Assembly (NCBI GenBank): GCA_029554925.1
Contig: JAKPUV010000886.1
Span: 1-5,376, forward strand
Direction: 5' to 3'
Length of the DNA stretch: 5,376 bases
Origin: Candidatus Hydrogenedentota bacterium
GTDB lineage: Bacteria > Hydrogenedentota > Hydrogenedentia > Hydrogenedentales > CAITNO01
The translations under genes were made by a program, and so were the position numbers. This document shows, piece by piece, positions 1-5,376 of the stretch (position 1 is its first letter; each line of letters starts with the position of its first letter). Below the pieces are notes generated by a model. That model saw only the letters and a list, made by a program, of their open reading frames with translations. It did not search any database and was not told the DNA's origin.

Positions 1-1
1 C

Positions 2-3000
2 CCCGACGCCTGGGCGGCCCGCCTGCTCAAGCAGTACGTCGGCGTGGACACGCTGCCGACGGCCATGCTCGGCTTCAACCTGGCCGGCACCGACGACCCG
101 GCGGTCAACGCCTACAGCCCCATCAGCCTCAGCAGCGCCACTGTCGCCTTCTGGGGCCCCGACTTCACCCCCGGCCAGCTCGCCGGCCTTGACGTGGACG
201 GCGCGCTGTTCACCTCCGGCGTCCTCCTCTACGAGGACACCAACAGCAACGGCGTCTTCGACGGCCCCTTCCTCACGAGCGGCATCACGTCGCCGTCCTT
301 CACCGACCGGATCGTGCCGCTGGCCCCGGGCAGCCTTTCGTGGGCGCAGGCGCCGGAGGTCATTGACCTCGACGGCGACTACATCCCGGACGACCTCAGC
401 GGCGACGGCGTGGTGTTTGACGGCGACCCGCTGGTGCCTGCGGATGTGGCGCGCCTGACGGCGCAAGAGCTGGCGGTGTGGGACGGCCTGTCCGACCGCG
501 CCTGGGTGCTCACGCTCATCCCGCGCACGAAGTGGGACCTGCCCTACAAGGACACCGAGACCGGGGCCGGGGGCTTTCTGAAGTCCGGCGAAGACCGGGA
601 AAAGAGTGTGACAGACTGGCCGGACCACTGGCTCGACGGCCCCTCCTTCGTGGAGTTCGCCGAGAAGGCCGCCGGGGAGAAGGCCCTCAATGTGGCCGCC
701 GGCAGCCCGGGCGCCGACCTGTTCGTGGTCGTGCGCACCGGCCAGCAGGCCAAGGCCTTCATGGAGTTCCGCGCCCTGGTGCCGTCCAAGCTGCCCACGC
801 GCGAGCCGGACCCCCGCAAACTGGCGGGTCTGCAGGTGATGCCGCGCGCCTACAGCGTGGTGGACACCATGACCAAGCACAGCATCGAGGAAAGTCCGCT
901 GCAGGACTACTACGGGCACGACATGCTGCCCGTCAACGTGCGCACCCTGGTGCTCGACACCTCCACCGGCTCCATCCAGCCGGGCGGCGCGGAAATGGCG
1001 GTCCTCGGGCTGGACAGCTCCGTGAACCGGCCGGAAAACATCGTGGCGCGCGGCCTGGGCGCCGGCGCCCAGGCCACGGCCGCCAGTTTCATTCCGACAG
1101 CGGCCGACATCACCGCCGCCAACACCGCCTACTATGACTCCGGTTCCTGGACCGGGAACACGGTCGGCCTCTACCTGATCGGCATGGCCCAGGGCGCCAA
1201 CCCGCGCGTCGAGGCCTACGAGATCACCGCGGTCGGCGGGCGCACGCTCACCCTGCGGGCCGGCGCGCCGCGCACGGACAGCGCCTGGTATGTCGTGAAA
1301 GACCCGACCTTCCTGGAGCAGCTTGTTGTCGAGTTCTACGACGTCGCCCGCTCCGGGGACTTCAATCTGGTGAACGACCTGCTGCCGCTGGAGCACGAGG
1401 ACCCGATCAACAGGATGTTCAGCGGTGTGGCCGTCTACCGCGACAACGACTGGCACCCCGGCAACCGCAACGGCGTGTATGACCCGCCGATCCGCGACGC
1501 CCAGGGGAATGTCACGGAGTACATTGACCTTCCAGTGCGCCTCGACAACCCGCCCGTGCTCATCGGCGCCGTCGGCGGCGAGCCCGAATACCAGGTCAAG
1601 ATGACCTTCTCCTCCCCCGGCACGGACAACTTCATCGGGCGGGACGCCACCCCCTACGCGTCGCAGCCGCGCAACCGCCAGTGGGTGCCCATGACCCCCG
1701 GCGCGGCGCCCACGGACCCGGACTTCGGCCCCGACTTCTTCGTGGTGGTGCGGGCCTCCGCGGCCATGAACCAGGACGACCAGTTCCAGGCCGCCATCGT
1801 CTCCTGGGGCCCGAACACGCCCACGGAGCCCGACCCGGACAACTTCACCGTCAGCCTCGACTCGCCCCCCATCCCCGGCCAGGGCGCCGACGAGTTTGAC
1901 CTCTTCTCCGAGTTCCCCTGGGGCAGCCGCGCCGTCGGGTACATCACCCTCTTCCAGCGGCCCCGGCCCGTGCGCTACTGGGGCTTCGACAAGGAGAAGA
2001 TGCACGTCGTGCCGCGGACCGATGTGGACCGCAGCCAGGACGGCCCCGACTTCGCCGCCCTGCGCAACTGGATCCGCACCAACACCCCCGTGGCCAACCG
2101 CACCCAGACCATCACGGCGGTCACGCCGGCGACCCTGGACTTCACCGGCACGCCGCGCCGCCAGATTGTGAACGGGAACGTGGCCTTCACCCTGCTCGGG
2201 GCCAACCAGGCCGCCAGCGTGGAGTGGAGTTTTGGGGACGGCGAGACCTCGAGCGAGATCAACCCCGTCCACCAGTACACGGCCACCGGCTTCTACACCG
2301 TCTCGGTGGAGGTGACCAACCAGTTCGGCGTGGTGACCACGGTGACCAAGACCGACTACATCGAGATTCTGGCGACGCCCTATGTGGACTTCTCGGCGAC
2401 GCCGACGCGGGGCAACATCACGCCCGCGATCCCGGTGCCGGCCCTGGAGGTGACCTTCACGGACCTCTCCGTGGGGGACACCTGTTTCGTGCCCGTGGGG
2501 TGGTACTGGAACTTCGGGGACGGACAGTCCTCCACGGAGCGCAACCCCGTGCACCTGTACACCGCGCCGGGCATCTACGACGTGGTGCTCACCGTCACCT
2601 ACCGCGACAACTGCAGCGGCGGCGCCCTGGTGACCCGCCAGTTCACGCGCGAGAACTACATCGAGGTCCTTCCCTGCGTCGGCTGCGGCGGTGAGGGCGA
2701 AGGCGAGGGGGAGGGAGAAGGCGAGGGCGAGGGCGAGGGCGAGGGCCAGGCGGACGAGCCCACGGCCGACATCAGTTTCTCCACGTTGGTTCCCGACCGG
2801 GAGTCCGTGGTGCCCCTGTCCGACTGGGTGCCCCTGTTCCGGTTCACCATGGGCTACGGGGAGAGCGAGGAGGAGAACGACAACTTCGCGCCCCGCAAGC
2901 TCAAGTCCTTGACGTATTGGATTCGCCCGGACAGCCGCAGAAGCGACGACCTGAACTACCTCAACATGGGCGCCCCCTACCCGACGGACCTGCTGGAGTT

Positions 3001-5374
3001 CGGTCTGTTCATCGAGAACAAGGCCGGCGAGGACGCCGAGGAGGAGCTTGGGCCCCTCAACGGCGTGCTGGACTCCCAGTACGACGAACTGATGTTCACC
3101 TGGGACAATCTGGGCGCCCCCGTGGGGGAGATCACCGGGGTCCAGCAGTACTCCGGCATCGTCTACGAGCTAGATTTCATCGGCAACGGAACCTTCGCGC
3201 AGCCCCAGTTTGACGTGCCCGCGGGCGAGGTGAACGAGGACTTCCGGCCTGACGGCAACTCGTACATCGTGGCGGTGCGCACGTCCGCCACCTGGCGCAG
3301 CCAGCTCACCATGGGCGTGGAGGTGCTCGACGCGGTCATGGTTGACCCGCGCACGGGAAGCTACCCCGTGGACGAGGAGGGGCTGCCCACGGACAGTTAC
3401 TCCCCGAACTTCTGGGAGGACGAGAAACTGGAGGACGAGCAGTTCTACAGCTCCTCCTTCTCCGTCTACGACTACGTTGGAACCTTCTCGGGGAACCAGG
3501 CGCCCCATTTCTTCGACGCGTGGAACCACCCGCACTTCCTCTACACGCCCATGGCCGAGCATTCCCGCCCCCGGTGGAACAAGCCCGACCAGCTTCTGGA
3601 CGTGGTGGCCGGCGAGTTCCTCCAGATACGCAAGTTGCTGGGCGTGGATTCGTGGATGTCCGTTCTCGGGATCAACGCGCAGTCCACCAAATCGGTGCAT
3701 TTCGCCGATGTGGAAATCACGCGCGAGATTTCCGCCAAGAACGCGGCGCAGCTGCGCGAGGTCAACGTCATCCTGACCGACATCGGCGGCGACCCCTACG
3801 GCGCGCCCGGAAACGGCGGCTTCGACCCGCGGACGGGTCTGGAGGACATGACGGCCCAGTTGTGGGGCCTTCCCATCTACGATGAGGAGGTGTTCGGCCG
3901 CGAGCTGACCTACAACGGCGTCTGGGTGTGGCATGACACCAACAACAACGGCGTGTTTGACGCGCCCATCCCCAAGGCCGAAGGCGGCCTCACCTTCAAC
4001 GGCGACTACCCCATGCTGGCGAACGCCGTCTACGGGGAGGAGCTCATGCCGACGTGGGAATACATCCCCCTGCCTCCTGGCGGCGGCGACCCGTGGTGGA
4101 AGATTTCCATGCGCCTGTGGGGCGGCACCCGAAAACTCGGCAACTACGGAAACTATAGCCGGGACTTCATCGAGGGGTACCTGGAGAAGACCCCCGACAA
4201 CCATGCCAGCTACTTTGCTTCGTTCGGAGCGGAGGTGTCGCCGGACTACTTCGTGGTTGTGCGCACCGACAGCGGTTTCCGCGACATCTCGCTCTCGCCG
4301 GGCGACGGCCAGGGGATCATGTACGGCGCGGATTTCCGGGCCTTCGTCGAGCCGCGGCGCTTCAACCCCGAGTCCGGCAACTGGGAGGGCGGCATCTTCA
4401 TGGACAGCATGATCCCCGCGCAGGGGATCAAGGCCGGCGCAACGGCGCTCTACCCGTGGCAGAACGACCCCCGCTGGGGCGAGTTTGAGCCCTGGTGGCC
4501 CCAGCGCACCTTCAGCCAGTCCACCGCCAAGCCCATCCGGGTGGGTGTGGACGTGCACGACCTGGTGATCACCTACGAGTCCGACTCCCCCTACCGGAAC
4601 CAGACGGACCTCTTCTACATCCCGAGTGTGGACGTGAACAACCCGGGAAGTGTGGACCTTGACAACGTCACCCTGGGCGGGTACACGGACATCGGCGTGG
4701 GCCCCCTCAGCGGGTTTGACCAGTGGATGGACCCCTTCGCCCTGGAGCAGATCAAGTTTGAGAACGGCCACACGGTGGACGTGCGCGACTGGCGGCTCTT
4801 CGGCGCGCGGCTCGTGGACTTCGGGCTCTTCCAGGTCAACTTCCTGTTCGACGACACGAACACCTGGGGCCAGTTCGCCTACGAGACCGTGCCCTTCTAC
4901 AGCACGCTTTCCACGCTTGGCGACGCGCCGCCCGTCGGGCCGCGCTCATCGGCGTACCCCGTGCCGCCGCAGCAGCCCGCGCTGCCGCGCTACGGCACCT
5001 GGAGCGGGGAGCTGCTGCCGGGCGAGTACCCGCGGGCCAGCCAGTGGCGGTCCGGCAACGCCGGGGCGCGCCTGCTCGCCCAGAAGGTGGACGCCAACAG
5101 CGCGCACATGCCCATGCTGGGCGTGAACCTGGTCGCGTCCTCCGACCCGGTGGTCACCTCCACGGGCGAGCCCGTGGCGGTCAGCCAGATCACCGTGGCC
5201 TTCTGGGGCCCGGATTTCACCCCGGACATGCTCAAGCCGCTCGACCCCGACACGAACGACAACCAGAGCCTCGACTCCGGCGTGCTGCTGTGGGAGGACG
5301 CCGACCAGAACGGCATCTTCCTCAACACGCAGGACCTCAACAACTACGCCGGCAGCGGGGCGGCGCTTCCGCTG
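2..5374 (+). CDS. Giant multidomain extracellular protein with PKD domains and long repeats (partial, both ends missing)
   Basis: One frame stays open from base 2 to base 5374, giving 1791 codons with no stop. No start or stop codon for it is in the window, so signal peptide, anchor and true length are unknown. The translation is rich in Asp, Gly, Pro, Thr and aromatic residues and has only four cysteines, as expected of a secreted beta-rich protein. In order it holds repeat module A, module B with an inserted hairpin domain, two PKD domains, a Gly-Glu linker, modules C and D, a proline-containing spacer and the start of module E. PKD domains are immunoglobulin-like folds common in bacterial surface proteins and secreted enzymes. 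DxNxNGxxD loops suggest calcium binding. Third codon positions are mostly G or C throughout and no frameshift was seen. No protease, glycosidase or other catalytic signature was recognised, so an adhesive or structural role is an inference. Being coding is near certain; the function is not. Confidence 0.95.
236..262 (+). other. DxNxNGxxD calcium-binding-type loop, module A
   Basis: The residues DTNSNGVFD match the spacing D1-x-N3-x-N5-G6-x-x-D9. This resembles the calcium loops of EF-hand, dockerin and thrombospondin type 3 proteins, where side-chain oxygens at 1, 3, 5 and 9 ligate calcium. It follows directly on a hydrophobic strand (GVLLYE), and the same arrangement recurs at 3935-3961 and 5297-5320. 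Calcium binding is inferred from the motif. Confidence 0.6.
365..427 (+). other. Acidic DxDGDxxPDD loop, module A
   Basis: The residues DLDGDYIPDD (365-394) are followed by a second acidic cluster, SGDGVVFDGD (398-427). The first part has the D-x-D-G-D-x-x-P-D pattern typical of thrombospondin type 3-like and other secreted bacterial calcium-binding repeats. I see no equivalent at this position in modules C or D, so it may be an extra ion site specific to A. Confidence 0.45.
1106..1303 (+). other. Inserted beta-hairpin domain within module B
   Basis: About 66 codons separate the MAVLGLD strand from the LVVEFYDV strand, which lie only 24 to 33 codons apart in the other copies. The segment reads as YYDSGSWTGNTVGLYL, then YEITAVGGRTLTL, then AWYVVKD. 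This follows a pattern I recognise from bacterial and phage surface proteins: an 'S-G-x-W-x-x-N-x-x-G-x-x-L' strand, an 'I-T-x-x-x-x-x-T-L-T-L' hairpin, and a closing 'Y-x-V' strand. I have no family name for it. The identification is by pattern only. Confidence 0.45.
1442..1483 (+). other. Expanded calcium-loop equivalent, module B
   Basis: At the position of the DxNxNGxxD loop, this copy reads DNDWHPGNRNGVYD. It keeps the first Asp, the N-x-N-G core and the closing Asp but has about five extra residues. It follows the strand SGVAVYR just as the loops in A, D and E follow theirs. Whether it still binds calcium cannot be told from sequence. Confidence 0.45.
2135..2371 (+). other. PKD domain 1
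   Basis: This is about 79 residues with the classic PKD order: a first strand LDFTG (2135-2149), then VEWSFGDGE (2219-2245), the turn NPVHQYTATGFYTVSVEV (2261-2314), and a closing strand DYIEIL (2354-2371). W-x-F-G-D-G and N-P-x-H-x-Y-x-x-x-G-x-Y-x-V are the PKD hallmarks. PKD domains are immunoglobulin-like beta-sandwiches in extracellular proteins, used as spacers or for binding protein or sugar. This copy has no cysteine. Confidence 0.92.
2384..2674 (+). other. PKD domain 2
   Basis: This domain begins VDFSATP (2384-2404) and carries LEVTFTD, WYWNFGDGQ (2501-2527), NPVHLYTAPGIYDVVLTV (2543-2596) and the closing strand NYIEVLP (2654-2674). It is longer than domain 1 because of a loop between the second and third strands and another after the last core strand. 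Each of those loops has one cysteine (2483 and 2612), which could pair as a disulfide in an oxidising compartment; that is an inference. It follows domain 1 after only a few residues, forming a tandem pair. Confidence 0.92.
2690..2746 (+). repeat. Gly-Glu dipeptide linker, (GE)9 plus Gly
   Basis: Nine consecutive Gly-Glu pairs plus one Gly are encoded, ending at Gln-Ala-Asp. In DNA the hexamer GAGGGC is repeated perfectly four times at 2723-2746, and the earlier units vary only at third positions. Such acidic, flexible tracts serve as interdomain linkers. This one joins the PKD pair to module C and is preceded by Cys-Val-Gly-Cys (2675-2686). Perfect short tandem units can change in number by replication slippage without loss of frame, because the unit is six bases long. 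Confidence 0.95.
2756..3334 (+). repeat. Repeat module C (most divergent)
   Basis: After the GE linker, this copy shows LFRFTMG (2834-2854), KLKSLTYWI (2897-2923), EFGLFIEN (2996-3019) and YIVAVRTS (3263-3286), in the same order as LGxN, VAFW, GVLLYED and FVVVRT in the other modules. The usual calcium loop is absent: the strand is followed by an acidic stretch, AGEDAEEELGP (3023-3055), without the N-x-N-G core. Similarity is weak and position-based. This may be a distant relative of the module and not a true copy. Confidence 0.45.
3335..3568 (+). other. Connecting segment between modules C and D
   Basis: About 78 residues, part of the same protein, are rich in Asp, Glu, Ser, Tyr and Phe, with an acidic run FWEDEKLEDEQF (3410-3445) and a His/Phe-rich stretch around 3507-3543. 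No domain was recognised. It may be the tail of module C, since other modules also continue past the FVVVRT strand with poorly conserved sequence. Confidence 0.4.
3569..4620 (+). repeat. Repeat module D
   Basis: This copy has all the anchors: LLGVDSWMSVLGIN (3635-3676), REVNVILTDIG (3755-3787), NGVWVWHD (3914-3937) leading into DTNNNGVFDAP (3935-3967), and YFVVVRTDSG (4247-4276) followed by FRAFVEP. It ends with the tail strand RVGVDVHDLVITYES (4538-4582), which parallels VNVRTLVLDTS in module B. Between the calcium-type loop and FVVVRT is a Trp- and Tyr-rich insert with WWKISMRLWGG (4097-4129). Boundaries are approximate. Confidence 0.65.
3935..3961 (+). other. DxNxNGxxD calcium-binding-type loop, module D
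   Basis: The residues DTNNNGVFD differ from the module A loop DTNSNGVFD at one residue. They follow the strand VWVWH and are followed by Ala-Pro where module A has Gly-Pro. Its preservation in otherwise diverged modules argues that the loop is functional. Calcium as the ligand is inferred. Confidence 0.6.
4621..5050 (+). other. Spacer between modules D and E, with proline-rich end
   Basis: About 143 residues of the same protein are not matched confidently to a module. The first part alternates hydrophobic and polar residues (VDLDNVTLGGYTDIGVGP, 4652-4705) and later reads LFQVNFLFDDTN (4826-4861), as expected of beta-strands. From about 4922 it turns rich in Pro, Ala, Gly and Arg, with PVPPQQPALP (4958-4987), a likely flexible linker. 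No known domain was recognised. Confidence 0.5.
5051..5374 (+). repeat. Repeat module E (cut by window end)
   Basis: This is the closest relative of module A. It carries ARLLAQ (5066-5083), MPMLGVNL (5108-5131), VAFWGPDFTP (5195-5224) identical to A over ten residues, and SGVLLWED (5276-5299) running into DADQNGIF (5297-5320). The ten-codon match differs from A at four bases, all synonymous third positions. The FVVVRT strand expected later would lie beyond the window, so the gene continues past base 5376. Confidence 0.8.
5297..5320 (+). other. DxDxNG calcium-binding-type loop, module E
   Basis: The residues DADQNGIF keep D1, D3, N5 and G6, but the ninth position is Leu in place of Asp, so the closing ligand of the A and D loops is missing. 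A second acidic cluster, DPDTNDNQSLD (5243-5275), lies just before the strand and is not seen in this form in module A. Ion binding is inferred. Confidence 0.5.
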
Positions 5375-5376
5375 CT

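Larger units (their letters stand above)
2..838 (+). repeat. Repeat module A (5' end may be cut by window edge)
   Basis: This is the first of five divergent copies of a long protein module. Anchors are ARLLKQ (17-34), AMLGFNL (62-82), VAFWGPDFTP (143-172), SGVLLYED (215-238) running into a DTNSNGVFD loop (236-262), and FVVVRT (722-739) followed by the strand FRALV (767-781). Between the loop and FVVVRT lies a second acidic loop, DLDGDYIPDD (365-394), and a Trp-rich stretch. The ARLL...MLG...VAFWGPDFTP...SGVLL series is matched closely by module E at the other end of the window. The fold is not known to me; alternating hydrophobic strands suggest a beta-sandwich. Boundaries are approximate and read by eye. 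Confidence 0.75.
842..2125 (+). repeat. Repeat module B, with an inserted domain
   Basis: This divergent second copy carries the tail-type strand LPVNVRTLVLD (about 927-959), then MAVLGLD (995-1015), then an apparent insert (about 1106-1303). It resumes with LVVEFYDV (1322-1345), SGVAVYRD (1421-1444) leading into a longer loop ending GNRNGVYDPP (1460-1489), and FFVVVRAS (1736-1759). The part from about 1827 to 2125 contains GYITLFQRP and the acidic stretch DVDRSQDGPD (2021-2050) and matches the other module tails only weakly. The assignment rests on the order and spacing of anchors, not on high identity. The end before the first PKD domain is approximate. Confidence 0.6.

Noticed and set aside
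478..1137. A 219-codon open frame on the + strand in another phase
   Set aside because: It overlaps the giant gene entirely and its Arg/Gly/Ala/Pro/His-rich translation is typical of an off-frame reading of GC-rich DNA. The frame from base 2 gives strands and motifs repeated elsewhere.
2224..2694. A 156-codon + strand open frame across the PKD region
   Set aside because: The PKD hallmarks are all in the frame from base 2. This phase gives a low-complexity Arg/Gly/His-rich product without recognisable domains.
2690..2746. The tandem hexamer as a CRISPR array or an origin-type iteron
   Set aside because: Units are six bases long, have no spacers, sit in frame inside a coding region and encode a simple Gly-Glu linker.
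2656..2850. A - strand frame with a Ser-Pro repeat
   Set aside because: It is the reverse complement of the Gly-Glu codon repeat read in register, and both flanks match coding sequence of the + strand protein.
3342..3776. A 144-codon + strand open frame rich in Thr, Arg and Ser
   Set aside because: It is an off-frame shadow inside the giant gene, where the true frame encodes the C-D connecting segment and the start of module D. I saw no convincing ribosome binding site.
3170..4771. A 533-codon open frame on the - strand beginning with GTG
   Set aside because: It is in exact codon register with the real gene, so it stays open only because TTA, CTA and TCA codons are rare in this GC-rich frame. 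It ends precisely where the sense strand uses CTA (3170-3172). Its Val/His-rich translation is the antisense of Asp, Asn, Tyr and Val codons, with no domain signature.

Overview
The whole window lies inside one very large protein-coding gene on the + strand, truncated at both ends. The frame beginning at base 2 reads without a stop through base 5374 (1791 codons). Neither the start nor the stop codon is present, so the gene is larger than the window. I saw no intergenic DNA, RNA gene, insertion sequence, CRISPR array, promoter or terminator. Reading frames on the other strand and in the other two forward frames look like GC-driven shadows.

The protein looks extracellular and made of many beta-rich domains. 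I read a divergent long module that I count five times: copies A (2-838), B (about 842-2125), C (about 2756-3334), D (about 3569-4620) and E (5051 to the window edge). Shared anchors, in order, are: an 'xLGxN' strand; a hydrophobic strand read as VAFWGPDFTP in A and E; a 'GVLLYED' strand leading into a D-x-N-x-N-G-x-x-D loop resembling a calcium-binding loop; a 'FVVVRT' strand; and a tail strand of the form V-x-V-x-x-L-V. Between B and C lie two PKD-type domains (2135-2371 and 2384-2674) and a Gly-Glu linker (2690-2746). Copy B also seems to carry an inserted beta-hairpin domain (about 1106-1303). A less clear segment with a proline-rich end (4621-5050) separates D from E.

Organism: the DNA is strongly GC-rich, with G or C at most third codon positions. 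Giant secreted proteins combining PKD domains with (GE)n linkers are, from general knowledge, common in environmental bacteria of the Planctomycetota/Lentisphaerota/Hydrogenedentota type. That assignment is an inference with low confidence, because no phylogenetic marker is present. The likely role is a cell-surface or secreted structural/adhesion protein stabilised by calcium. No catalytic domain was recognised and no specific function can be assigned.
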